From UBA965 sp046303375 (GTDB lineage Bacteria; Chloroflexota; Chloroflexia; Chloroflexales; Roseiflexaceae): a stretch of 64,000 nt of DNA. This document shows, one piece after another, positions 51,803-61,097 of this stretch (position 1 is the first letter of the stretch; each line of letters begins with the position of its first letter). The DNA lies in the NCBI GenBank assembly GCA_046303375.1, contig JBKCGB010000071.1, positions 1 to 64,000 of the forward strand, in the 5' to 3' direction. Made by a program: the position numbers and the translations under genes. Under the pieces are notes generated by a model. That model was not told where the DNA came from. It did not search any database and was given only the letters and a program-made list of their open reading frames with translations.

Positions 51803-53929
51803 CTATCGGATGATACGAATCGTAGTAACAATCAGTCGGTCAGCACCAATGATGCCACCATTTTTGGATGAAGTAATGGGTAATCGCACCCCATCCGGGT
51901 CATACACACCCACAATGATGGCATAATTCCCAGGCTCAATGGTTTCCGGGATAGGAATCGCACGTGCATCATGCACCGGATCATCGATCCGCCACGTCGT
52001 CGTTCGCCCAGCATCACCATACCCCATGAATGGTAGACCATCGGTTTGGGCAACAGGAGGCTGATTACACATCTGACATAAATGCACAAACATGCGGTAA
52101 TCTCGTGCAGGCTTGGCTTTGGCTTGCCAAAACAGCGTAATCGGAATCGAACCCCCTGCCTGATAAAAAGTTCCAAGCGGTCGGATAGTCACACCACGCA
52201 AATACATACTATCCGCAAACAGCGCATCAATGGCTTTTTCGGGTTGAGGGACTTCGAGACGCCCAAACAGTGACGGGAAACTCTGACACATCAATGCGAC
52301 ACCATACCGGTCGATCCCACCACATGGCCACGTCCGCTGTGGATACTGAAAGTAAAGTCCAACCCACCCATATGGGCTATCTGTACGGATAGGCGGGTCA
52401 ATTTGAGCGGCATGATCGGGGGCAATGACCAACAATGCGCGTTGTTTATTAAAGGCTGCTTGATTAAAATCTCGTTCAAAAATGCGACGTTGAAATTCAC
52501 GTTGAATCGTCGTATCGGCTGAACTCCCCCGATATCCATCACTAAAATGCGCAAAAACGACCGGTTTGGGCAACGGATCTGGTGTCACACGCCGATAATA
52601 ACGATAGAGTGGCATAGTGTATGCCGGATGCAACACCACCAAATCATCTCTAGTCACACGGTGCGCTAATTCTTGCATCACCGTACGCCACTCTTCTTTG
52701 ACCGGTGCACCAGAAAAAATGCCACGCACAGGCTCATAGAGCGAAACAAGATTGGCAATGATTAGCATTGCAAGAATCATCCGACCAATACGCACTTCAC
52801 GATAGAGGCGACCACGGAAACGCACATTTCGCATAGCCCAATCTGCTCCATGCACGATTAACACAACCCATGCAGGCAGTGACATGACCGCATATCGTGC
52901 ATCAAAGAATGGAGTGGCACCATAGCTCAACCCGATCACTAGTACAGGGACATACGCAAACAGCAACAGTTGTAGCGCAGCCAATTTGTGCGCACGCGCC
53001 TGCTGTACCATCACAACGGTACCAATGATGAGCAGTGCCAAAAACGGCATAATCCAAAGCCAAATAGGCAGACCAAACACGGCATCTGACCAACGTCGAT
53101 CAATACTAAAGCGCGTCACGAGATCTGCAAATGCGGCCACGGGGCTGCGCCATTCTACGTCGAGTATAGACTTGGCTCGGATAGACATCCCTATTCCAAC
53201 GACAACGATTAATCCGAGCACGAGTGCAGCAGTAAACATGATGCGCTGAAACATACGTGACACACGCATGGCTGGTGGGATAAGTGCCAACGCAACCACA
53301 AAGAGTCCGAGTCGATGCATAAACGGCATCAGACAGAGCACAATAATCCACAACAACGAAAACGGACGTGACACCATCAAGATGGCCACCAATGCCATCA
53401 CGAATGCATACACTTTAGCATCATATGCATGCCAATACACGTAGGGGGCGGTAATCATTGTAATCAACACAAAGCCACGTTGCGGTTGGCGTTCAAACAA
53501 AAGCGTGGTTGCAGCAATTGCAATGGCACTTGCCACTGCAGACGGTAAACGCAACATCTGTTCACTATCACCAACAAGTGCGGTCCACCCTTTGAGTATG
53601 ACGTGGTAGAGCGGATACGCCGCATCTGGGCTAACCAACTCATAAAGCAGTTGTAGCATCGATTTATCAGTAACTTCTGCCCATGTTGCACCTTCATCAA
53701 GCCATAAACTTTGACTCCCTAATCCAATGATACGGGTGCTCAGTGCCAAAAGAAAGGCAAAGAAAAACCATTGCAGATGAGGTGGAGTATCGCTCCAGCG
53801 TTGCACCATGAGTTCGTAGCCACGTCCACCACGTGCACGGAGCCAGGGTCCTGCACGGAGTTGCCACCAACGCACTAGCATCCGGTATATCTGCTCAATT
53901 TTCCTGACAATATCAGTATCGTTGATCAT
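51803..53929 (-). CDS. Membrane GT-C glycosyltransferase with C-terminal beta domain
   Basis: A 708-residue GT39/PMT-like integral membrane enzyme using a lipid-linked sugar. Seen: N-terminal cytosolic part, about eleven helices starting near residue 50, the catalytic acidic pair in SLWLDEGATW on the first outer loop, and FFDARYAVMSLPAW later. The last 150 residues form a beta-sandwich with FVHL, TDGLPFMGYG, PGNYAIIVGVYDPDG and so on, a domain I recall in Chloroflexota glycosyltransferases. ATG 53929 overlaps the previous stop (ATGA). A CXXC (LCQMCNQPP) is present. Acts on the outer face of the membrane. Confidence 0.82.
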   Translation of the reverse strand: MINDTDIVRKIEQIYRMLVRWWQLRAGPWLRARGGRGYELMVQRWSDTPPHLQWFFFAFLLALSTRIIGLGSQSLWLDEGATWAEVTDKSMLQLLYELVSPDAAYPLYHVILKGWTALVGDSEQMLRLPSAVASAIAIAATTLLFERQPQRGFVLITMITAPYVYWHAYDAKVYAFVMALVAILMVSRPFSLLWIIVLCLMPFMHRLGLFVVALALIPPAMRVSRMFQRIMFTAALVLGLIVVVGIGMSIRAKSILDVEWRSPVAAFADLVTRFSIDRRWSDAVFGLPIWLWIMPFLALLIIGTVVMVQQARAHKLAALQLLLFAYVPVLVIGLSYGATPFFDARYAVMSLPAWVVLIVHGADWAMRNVRFRGRLYREVRIGRMILAMLIIANLVSLYEPVRGIFSGAPVKEEWRTVMQELAHRVTRDDLVVLHPAYTMPLYRYYRRVTPDPLPKPVVFAHFSDGYRGSSADTTIQREFQRRIFERDFNQAAFNKQRALLVIAPDHAAQIDPPIRTDSPYGWVGLYFQYPQRTWPCGGIDRYGVALMCQSFPSLFGRLEVPQPEKAIDALFADSMYLRGVTIRPLGTFYQAGGSIPITLFWQAKAKPARDYRMFVHLCQMCNQPPVAQTDGLPFMGYGDAGRTTTWRIDDPVHDARAIPIPETIEPGNYAIIVGVYDPDGVRLPITSSKNGGIIGADRLIVTTIRIIR

Positions 53930-55161
53930 GTCACCACTTTCGTATAGGCCTGTACGAGTTCTGCCGTGACGTGTGGCCACGACAATGCGTGCATGACACG
54001 TTCACGGGCAGCGTGTGCAAGCGTCGCCGCATACGAACGATCATCAAGCAGTGTTGCAATCGCACTTGCCAAGGCAGTGGCATCTCCTTCGGGGACGAGC
54101 AAACCGTGCTGTTGATGCGACAGTACATCGGGAATACCGGCCACATCACTCGCCACAATTGCACATCCAGCCGCCATCCCCTCGAGGAGTGCGTTTGGGA
54201 GCCCATCGACGTTGCCAAGTTCATCATGGACGGATGGCACACAGTAGACATCGGCACTTGCTATGGCATGCGCAACTTCATCACGCAAGAGCTGGCCAGG
54301 CAAAATAATCATATCGGCAACACCGAGTGACGCAGCAAGTTGGACATATTCCTCATGCAAATCACCATACCCAGCGAGTAAGAGCTTTAGTTGAGCAAAG
54401 CGAACGCGAAGCAGTGGCAAGGCACGAATCAACACGTGGAAGCCCTTTTTGACCACGAACCTACCCACTGCTACCAACAACGGCGCATCTGCTGCAATCC
54501 CAAAACGCTGCGTACACCATGTGCGATTGCGCAATGCAGGATCGAAATCCTGCGTTGCCACACCGTATGGGAGTACGACCGTAGTCGACGCATCGGCACC
54601 GAGTGCAATTGCGCGACGGTGCAAATCACCACTACATGCCGTTGCGAACGCGGTATCCGCAAAAATCCGTCTCGTAATCCGCGAAAACATCCCGTTGCGC
54701 TCCGCCATGGCCACATCCGAACCATGCATGCTAATCACCAACGGTATGCCGTGCAAACGGGCAATCATCCATGCAGGCAACCCATTCGGCAACACCCAGT
54801 GCGCATGAATAACATCTGGGTGAAATTCATGCACGTGTCTTTGCAACGCCATGAACGTCGCGCTGAGTGCAAATGGCGCTGCATACAACGCATTCGCCCG
54901 CAAACCAACGTCTGCTTGTAACGATTCTGCATACCCCCACACCGCAAGTGCAGGGTGCGGCGCATACCGAAAGGTGTATAATTCAACACCACGTTCGCGT
55001 GGCTGATGTTGAAAATCACGATGGTGTGGCAGTATCATGCGCACTTGCACACCATGTGCCGCCACACCAGCCGCAATTTCAGCAATAAATGGTGCCGTCG
55101 TATCGCCGGCATACTTTGGGAATGACGTAGCTAACATCAACACACGCACGTCTGACCTCAA
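53926..55161 (-). CDS. GT4-family glycosyltransferase
   Basis: A 411-residue GT-B enzyme. Seen: VLMLATSFPKYAGDTTAPFI, VIHAHWVLPNGLPAW, ISMHGSDVAMAERN, VAVGRFVVKKGFHVLIRALP and the EX7E-like GLPNALLEGMAAG. It begins with TTG 55161, overlapping the previous stop (TTGA); a GTG at 55149 with GAGG 6 bases upstream is a possible alternative. Placed between two GT-C membrane enzymes with overlapping ends, so the three act in one surface glycan or glycolipid pathway. Confidence 0.88.
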   Translation of the reverse strand: MRSDVRVLMLATSFPKYAGDTTAPFIAEIAAGVAAHGVQVRMILPHHRDFQHQPRERGVELYTFRYAPHPALAVWGYAESLQADVGLRANALYAAPFALSATFMALQRHVHEFHPDVIHAHWVLPNGLPAWMIARLHGIPLVISMHGSDVAMAERNGMFSRITRRIFADTAFATACSGDLHRRAIALGADASTTVVLPYGVATQDFDPALRNRTWCTQRFGIAADAPLLVAVGRFVVKKGFHVLIRALPLLRVRFAQLKLLLAGYGDLHEEYVQLAASLGVADMIILPGQLLRDEVAHAIASADVYCVPSVHDELGNVDGLPNALLEGMAAGCAIVASDVAGIPDVLSHQQHGLLVPEGDATALASAIATLLDDRSYAATLAHAARERVMHALSWPHVTAELVQAYTKVVT

Positions 55162-58052
55162 CGTATTCCAGCAACACCAGCATAGTCTGCTGGGAACTCA
55201 TACACCACACTCTGCATTGTAAACGTTCCATCAACGTCATTGACGGTATACTCAGGCGTTCGATAAACTTCAGAAAAGCCGTATCTCGGATCTGCCAACA
55301 TGGCTTGTATCATGGCTCGGGTAGCCGTATTCGGGCGTTGCAACGAGTCAAGTACCAAATACCGTGCCTGATAATGCTTGGCAAGCCGCAACAGGGTTAC
55401 TGCATCGCTATCTGCGGGAATCATCACCGCAGGTCGTTGCGCATACCAGTTAAGTTGCCACGGCACGCGAGTCATCATCACGGTACTCAATGGAGTTTTT
55501 TGTTGCAGATAGTTGTACATGTCGCGGTCTGCGGAGACAAGTTGCTGATCAATGCGTTGTCGCTGCAGAATAAACTGCATGGTCTCATAGTTTGTCACTG
55601 AAAGAAGTGCAATCACACCGACAATCACCGGTGCAAGCAACTTGCCACGAAACCAAACTTTGGCACGATCGATGATTGCGACCAGCGTGGCTGCCGCGTA
55701 GAGCGCCATCCAAGGCAACAAGACGACCCAATATCGTGGCTCGTTGGCATGCCAATACGTCACCATGAATAAGAGATACGGCACCGTCATCGCCACGAGT
55801 AAGCGCTTGATCATCGCTTGAGCCGTAGAATTCCACACAAAGAAGCCGAGCAATGCGGCCCACAACCACGGTGCCTGAAGCAAACCGGTGGCATCTCGTG
55901 CAGCGCCAAAATGCTGAAGCGACTGCGGTAAATAATCAAATGACGGAAGCATGTAATTGCGCACAGCGAGGAGCTGATTCATCAGCTTCCGTGACGCCCC
56001 ATCAAATCCCCAGCGCAACAACCAGCTACGATCTGGCACGTCACCACTGCCAATCTCTCCATCACTTGCATAGACACGATAAATAGCATCCCACTGCGTG
56101 TATTCGAGCAACCACGCATCGACTTGCTCGGTGGTATGTGCAGGTGAACCATAGAGACGCATGTTATATTCTACGTAGGGAGAAACACACAACAACGCAA
56201 CCACCGTCCATACACATACTGGCCAGATACGCATCCACAAGGCACGCACATTGACGCGCAAACGGTCGAGGCGTGTCGTGATGAGTGGGTGATTGAGTGC
56301 TGCGCGATAGTCGTAGAGCAACCAAAGCCCCATGCCGAATGCGAGCATACCACCACTACCGGGTTTTTGCAGGAGCATTAAACCCGTCCAAACACCGGCT
56401 TGCAAGACGCGCACCACCGGTGATTCATACCATCGTGTATGAGTGGTGGTTGGTGCGCTCGCACGGATATCATATACGGCAACCATCGCACCCAATGCAA
56501 ATGTTACAAATGCTAAATCAGTGGTAGCATATTCGAGCTGTCGATAGAGAAACGTATTCACTGCCAATACTGCTACAGCCAATGTACCTACACGACCATC
56601 CCAGATACGTAATGAAATTCGCCATATCAATTGCAGTAGCAACGCATAAAAGAAGTAATTCGGGATACGCGCAGCTGCATCATTCGCGCCAGTCAACAAA
56701 AACACGGCAGCAATCCACACGGGCTGCAACAGTGGCCATGTTTCTTGCGGGTGGGTCACTGATGGATAGATTGCATAAAACTGTGTCACATAATCGACTA
56801 CCCAGCCACGACCATTTACGAGGTTACGTGCGACCACCGCGTTATCCGCATAATCAGCATGCCCAATAAACGGTGCAGTGTAGGTAATCGTTGCCCCCGT
56901 ACCGACCACCAACACGAATAGCACATAAAAGACTGGCGCACTCTGTTTTTGCCACCAATCAACGAGGCGAGTCAAGACCCCTGCAAGCGGCAAAAAGATG
57001 CCAACCGCACCAACGATGAGTACCCCCACACCAACCAGCAACGTTTGCCAGAATGGGTGCGGCAGAAACAGCGGAATTGGCAGCTTTTGCAGCACATAGA
57101 CAAGTATGACGGACACTGCAAACCATAGTCCGCAGCCAAGGCCGGCGCCACGTGCAAACACGTGGTAGATGGCATACCATGCACGCACTACATCTCGACG
57201 GAGCATCCAAACAGCGACAACGGCGAGCACAGCCACCACAAATGGCAACAACGCAACGACGTAGATGCGTTGAAACGCAATCATTGTGAGTGTCACTGTG
57301 GTAACCACCAGACTGATTACCAATGCAACGGTGGTACGGCGCCACACCATTACTGCAACAACATAGAGCAACACCGCAAACACGATACCCCATGCCATAA
57401 ATGAGAGCGGAGGCATATTGAGTGCCACCCAATCATTGGGCGTTGCTACGGCAATACGCTCGACGCGTATGCCTTTGGGGCGGATATCGGCATGCGTGGT
57501 TGTGGCAGTAAACACGTCGGACATTACGAGCGCAATGGCAATCTCTCCACTGGTATTGCGCATCGCCGGAAGTACGACATAGTAATCCTCAAAAGTGGTT
57601 GTAGGGGTAAAGACGGCTAGATCATCACCATTGACCCGCACGGTTACTGTCGGTTGATCTTGATCAGTATCGCGCACATCACTCGGCCAGCCTGCCATGC
57701 GCACCATGAGCGAGACATCAGCCCCCTGGTCAAACGCAGGGATAGTCACAAACGCCTGTTGACGTGTCCATCGGCTACGCCCTGATGCCGCATCATCACT
57801 GATTTCATCACCATACCACGCATCAGCGTCCTGCGCGCCAAGCCCAGCGCTACTACGCAAAAAGAGCCGGTCACCGAGTGAACCGACAGCGATATCAACT
57901 GATGAAGGTGCTTGAAACGCCAACAATATGGTCAACACCACAAACAGCCCGTATACCACAAACCGCCAATCAAACGCTGTAGCCAGTGGATGAAGCAGGC
58001 GAATTCGCTGAGATCGCCGGAGTCGTAATTGTGCGGTACTTTGTGTCGTCAC
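55158..58052 (-). CDS. Large membrane GT-C glycosyltransferase with extracellular beta-sandwich insert
   Basis: A 964-residue membrane protein with about twelve helices. After the first helix (about 35-55) comes an outer domain of about 150 residues (SRWTRQQAFVTIPA, VTVRVNGDDLAVF) resembling a carbohydrate-binding beta sandwich; the GT-C core follows with DYADNAVVARNLVNGRGWVVDYVTQFY, the RgtA/PMT-type acidic first loop, and GTLAVAVLAVNTFLYRQLEYATTD. Start is GTG 58052, preceded by GGAG; upstream codons of the open frame lack a site. Likely transfers a sugar from a polyprenyl carrier to a surface glycan or protein. Confidence 0.8.
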   Translation of the reverse strand: MTTQSTAQLRLRRSQRIRLLHPLATAFDWRFVVYGLFVVLTILLAFQAPSSVDIAVGSLGDRLFLRSSAGLGAQDADAWYGDEISDDAASGRSRWTRQQAFVTIPAFDQGADVSLMVRMAGWPSDVRDTDQDQPTVTVRVNGDDLAVFTPTTTFEDYYVVLPAMRNTSGEIAIALVMSDVFTATTTHADIRPKGIRVERIAVATPNDWVALNMPPLSFMAWGIVFAVLLYVVAVMVWRRTTVALVISLVVTTVTLTMIAFQRIYVVALLPFVVAVLAVVAVWMLRRDVVRAWYAIYHVFARGAGLGCGLWFAVSVILVYVLQKLPIPLFLPHPFWQTLLVGVGVLIVGAVGIFLPLAGVLTRLVDWWQKQSAPVFYVLFVLVVGTGATITYTAPFIGHADYADNAVVARNLVNGRGWVVDYVTQFYAIYPSVTHPQETWPLLQPVWIAAVFLLTGANDAAARIPNYFFYALLLQLIWRISLRIWDGRVGTLAVAVLAVNTFLYRQLEYATTDLAFVTFALGAMVAVYDIRASAPTTTHTRWYESPVVRVLQAGVWTGLMLLQKPGSGGMLAFGMGLWLLYDYRAALNHPLITTRLDRLRVNVRALWMRIWPVCVWTVVALLCVSPYVEYNMRLYGSPAHTTEQVDAWLLEYTQWDAIYRVYASDGEIGSGDVPDRSWLLRWGFDGASRKLMNQLLAVRNYMLPSFDYLPQSLQHFGAARDATGLLQAPWLWAALLGFFVWNSTAQAMIKRLLVAMTVPYLLFMVTYWHANEPRYWVVLLPWMALYAAATLVAIIDRAKVWFRGKLLAPVIVGVIALLSVTNYETMQFILQRQRIDQQLVSADRDMYNYLQQKTPLSTVMMTRVPWQLNWYAQRPAVMIPADSDAVTLLRLAKHYQARYLVLDSLQRPNTATRAMIQAMLADPRYGFSEVYRTPEYTVNDVDGTFTMQSVVYEFPADYAGVAGIR

Positions 58053-58150
58053 GTCAACTCCGTGATAAAAACGGCATGATAGAGTGTGGTGCCAATCAAC
58101 AACCGATGATTTCCATCTGTATGTACCGATTGTACCAAAAAGTGACACAT

Positions 58151-58190
58151 AAAAAACAACTCCCCACCATACTTGATGGCGGGGAGTTGT
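58151..58190 (-). terminator. Intrinsic terminator of the acyl-CoA ligase
   Basis: On the minus strand a 15-bp stem with one mismatch (ACAACTCCCC arm) and 5-base loop is followed by TTTTTT (58151-58156), 12 bases after the ligase stop codon. Confidence 0.85.
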
Positions 58191-58201
58191 GTATCGACAT
58201 G

Positions 58202-59911
58202 TTACTTCTTCGTAAATTGGGCAACTAATTCACGACGCAACACTTTACCAACCGTGGTTTTGGGGAGTTCGGTGCGGAATTCAAAATGACGTGGAACTTT
58301 GAATTCAGCCAAATACTGTTTGCAGAATGTCTTGAGCGATTCAACGTCGATGGGTGAGCCATCATGTGTCACGATGAATGCAGTTACCGTGTCGTCACCA
58401 CGTGCCTCATTGCGAATACCAACGACTGCTGCTTCACGTACCTGTGGATGCATGAAAAGCACTTCTTCGACATCGCGTGGTAACACCTTGAGACCACCAC
58501 TAATAATCATATCCTTCAGACGATCTACTATGTAAAAATAGCCGTCATCATCGGTTTTAGCGATATCACCTGTGCGCAACCAACCATCTGCGGTGATTGT
58601 TTGTGCCGTCTCCTCAGGGCGCTCCCAGTAGCCCTTCATAACCTGTGGGCCGCGCACCCACAACTCACCTGTGGCATCACTTCCGATTGGAATATCCGCA
58701 CCTGTTTCGAGATCGACAATTTTGGCATCAGTGTTCGATAACGGAATGCCTACAGATCCCTTTTTCGATACTCCATAGAGCGGATTCGCATGCGAAACCG
58801 GCGAGAGCTCAGTCATACCAAATCCTTCGATTAAGCGCCCACCCGTCAACTCGATGAATTTTGTTTGTACTTCCACCGGTAGGGGAGCAGAACCGCTCAA
58901 ACAGGCTTTAATCGATCGCAAATCATAGTTTGCAATGTTGGGATGGTTGACAATGCCAATATACATTGCAGGCACTCCAGGATAGATGGTAGAGCGCTCT
59001 TTCTGCATGATATTCATCACGTTTTCAATTGGGCGTGGATTAGGTACAACTTGGATCTCAGCACCGATACTAATGCCATAGACCATGGCCACAACCAACC
59101 CATACACATGGAAGAACGGAATCGCACACATGAACTTCTCGGCACCACGCTCTGCACTCGTAAACCACGCATTAATCTGTGTTGCATTGACGAGCAGATT
59201 GCGATGGGTAAGCATGGCTGCTTTGGGCAAGCCCGTCGTACCACCCGTATACTGCAGCACGGCTACGTCGTCGGGGTCAACTGTCACACCAGGTGCCATA
59301 GCCGAGTACTTTTTGAGCAGTGACTCAAAAAAGAATATATCGTGCTCAGGCTTTACTTCGACCCAATCTGGTTGACGCTTTTGTTTGGCCTTGACTAACG
59401 TGCGTGAAACGGTATTCAACATATCAAACATGTGACACACAATCACACGTTTAATGTTTGTATCTGACTGAATTTCGCGCAATCGTGGATAGAACAGGTT
59501 GAGCAATACGATAGTCTCTGCACCAGAATCAATTACTTGGTGCTTGAGTTCTCGCGCAGTATAGGTGGGGTTGTTATTTACCACAATTGCACCAATGCGC
59601 ATCGCGGCCATAAACACAATCACATAATGCACTGAATTGGGCAACATGACCGCAATACGGTCACCTTTACGCACACCCAACTGTGACAACGCATTCGCAA
59701 ACCGCTCTACTTTGTTGGATAGCTCGGCGTACGTAATTGCGGTACCCACCGTATAGCGCCCACCCAGCAAATAGCTCAAAATCAGCCGCACTGCAGTGTT
59801 ATTTGGGAACTCGCGGACCACTCCAGAAAAAACCCGATAAAGATCACTCTCAGGAAATTCGAGTGTTGCGGGCACAACTGGCTCATATGAGCGTAGCCAA
59901 GGTTTGTCCAT
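58202..59911 (-). CDS. fadD: Long-chain fatty acid-CoA ligase
   Basis: A 569-residue AMP-forming ligase that activates fatty acids with ATP and CoA. Seen: P-loop-like YTGGTTGLPKAAMLTHRNL, the linker GFGMTELSPVSH, GWLRTGDIAKTDDDGYFYIVDRLKDMI and the catalytic Lys of PKTTVGKVLRREL. The best match is FadD/long-chain type, though chain length cannot be read. AAAGGAGGAA lies before the ATG. It is a single gene with its own terminator. The degradation genes for the acyl-CoA are not in the window. Confidence 0.92.
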   Translation of the reverse strand: MDKPWLRSYEPVVPATLEFPESDLYRVFSGVVREFPNNTAVRLILSYLLGGRYTVGTAITYAELSNKVERFANALSQLGVRKGDRIAVMLPNSVHYVIVFMAAMRIGAIVVNNNPTYTARELKHQVIDSGAETIVLLNLFYPRLREIQSDTNIKRVIVCHMFDMLNTVSRTLVKAKQKRQPDWVEVKPEHDIFFFESLLKKYSAMAPGVTVDPDDVAVLQYTGGTTGLPKAAMLTHRNLLVNATQINAWFTSAERGAEKFMCAIPFFHVYGLVVAMVYGISIGAEIQVVPNPRPIENVMNIMQKERSTIYPGVPAMYIGIVNHPNIANYDLRSIKACLSGSAPLPVEVQTKFIELTGGRLIEGFGMTELSPVSHANPLYGVSKKGSVGIPLSNTDAKIVDLETGADIPIGSDATGELWVRGPQVMKGYWERPEETAQTITADGWLRTGDIAKTDDDGYFYIVDRLKDMIISGGLKVLPRDVEEVLFMHPQVREAAVVGIRNEARGDDTVTAFIVTHDGSPIDVESLKTFCKQYLAEFKVPRHFEFRTELPKTTVGKVLRRELVAQFTKK

Positions 59912-59955
59912 GGATTCCTCCTTTGGTAATCAGCAACATTGCACAGATACTATGC

Positions 59956-60129
59956 CTACTCTACATCGGCACGTAGCCACCCACGTTCACTCGCCATGTA
60001 CTTAATTGTTGTGTCATCGGGGGGATACAAGCCTGCTTCTTGATAGGTGTATGCCAGCAATGCGGCGCCAGCCAAAACTCCAACTACCAGTCCACAGACA
60101 AATGCCACAAAGTGTGTCGCAGTACGCAT
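59956..60129 (-). CDS. 57-residue single-helix membrane protein
   Basis: A short ORF of 57 codons plus stop. The N-terminal helix (about 6-27, HFVAFVCGLVVGVLAGAALL) is followed by an acidic/aromatic tail YTYQEAGLYPPDD and ERGWLRADVE. No family recognised. It is 45 bases after the anti-sigma-like gene stop on the same strand, so it is probably co-transcribed. GGAAG lies 7 bases upstream of the ATG. Confidence 0.55.
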   Translation of the reverse strand: MRTATHFVAFVCGLVVGVLAGAALLAYTYQEAGLYPPDDTTIKYMASERGWLRADVE

Positions 60130-60174
60130 GGTACACTTCCATTTTACCGTAAAATCGAGCCTACAAACAATCCA

Positions 60175-60927
60175 CTATTTACTATACACCAAGTGAAATA
60201 CACGTGGGCCAACGGGCAGCTCTGCGTGTGATGCAAACTCTTGCGACACTTCTACCGTACAACCATCACACCATGACAAATCCTCATTGTAGAGCCATAC
60301 ATTACCATCTTCATCAGTTTCTAATGTACCAATGCGAATGATTTGGTCGTTGCCTTTCAGCCATGCCACATACACCGTTAAAGGTGGCGCAAGTGGGATA
60401 TCTCGCCCGACAAAGAGTACTCCGCTCGATGTAGGATGAATATACCCAGACAGCGCACCATGATTTAACACGCTATCACGATTGAATCGTACCGTCACGA
60501 TACCCTCACGCGCCATGAACTCCGCAATACGTCCACTGCGTGAGTCAATGATTTGTGGCGTCTGCACACTCGCAAGTGACAACTGTGAGCGCGTGTCATA
60601 CCCCTGCCACAAATAGGTACTTGCGAGTGCTGACCCTACCACAAACAGCACCAGTGCGAGTACCCAGCGGATCGCATCAACAAATCGCGCAGTGCGGACC
60701 ACTGAACCAAAGTCGCGGTCAAACGCAACAATATTAAAAAGTTGTTTCTTTACATGAGTACGGGCGTGAGGCGCATTCGGGCTGTAAAGTGATTCACGCA
60801 GCTCGATGACGAGACGCAGACACCGCTCACAGTCACGAATGTGGGCATCAACAAGTGCCATCTCTTCGTGCGAGAGTGTCGCAAGTACAAATTCGAACAA
60901 TAGTTCGGTTGGGTGTGATGCAGTCAT
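60175..60927 (-). CDS. Anti-sigma-factor-like membrane protein with zinc-finger motif
   Basis: A 250-residue protein: cytosolic N-terminus (1-95) with a zf-HC2-like HIRDCERCL motif as in RskA/RsrA anti-sigma factors, one transmembrane helix (about 109-129, WVLALVLFVVGSALASTYLW), and an outer C-terminal beta domain of the RskA type, ending FHLVYSK. ATG 60927 is chosen because the upstream frame has no support; an in-frame ATG at 60981 is possible. No sigma-factor gene adjoins it, which is unusual since anti-sigma genes normally follow their sigma gene. A direct repeat like a PHO box lies 60 bases upstream. Confidence 0.75.
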   Translation of the reverse strand: MTASHPTELLFEFVLATLSHEEMALVDAHIRDCERCLRLVIELRESLYSPNAPHARTHVKKQLFNIVAFDRDFGSVVRTARFVDAIRWVLALVLFVVGSALASTYLWQGYDTRSQLSLASVQTPQIIDSRSGRIAEFMAREGIVTVRFNRDSVLNHGALSGYIHPTSSGVLFVGRDIPLAPPLTVYVAWLKGNDQIIRIGTLETDEDGNVWLYNEDLSWCDGCTVEVSQEFASHAELPVGPRVFHLVYSK

Positions 60928-60988
60928 TTCACATCTGTCAGTCGACGCAAGCGTCGTGATGGTGAAGGCACAACGGTGCAACCTTCAG

Positions 60989-61010
60989 GAAAGATGAAAC
61001 AAAGATGAAC
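60989..61010 (-). promoter_or_regulatory. PHO-box-like direct repeat upstream of the anti-sigma-like gene
   Basis: On the minus strand two 11-base units read GTTCATCTTTG and TTTCATCTTTC, a head-to-tail repeat with the same 11-base period and TTCA core as PhoP/PhoB-type boxes (actinobacterial GTTCACC units). Whether a PhoB-like regulator binds is untested. Confidence 0.4.
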
Positions 61011-61097
61011 CAACAGTGACAGTGATACCTATGGATTGTACGCACCGTATTTCAAAATAGATGTATGAGGGAGATAACACCAATATATAGGATTGTC

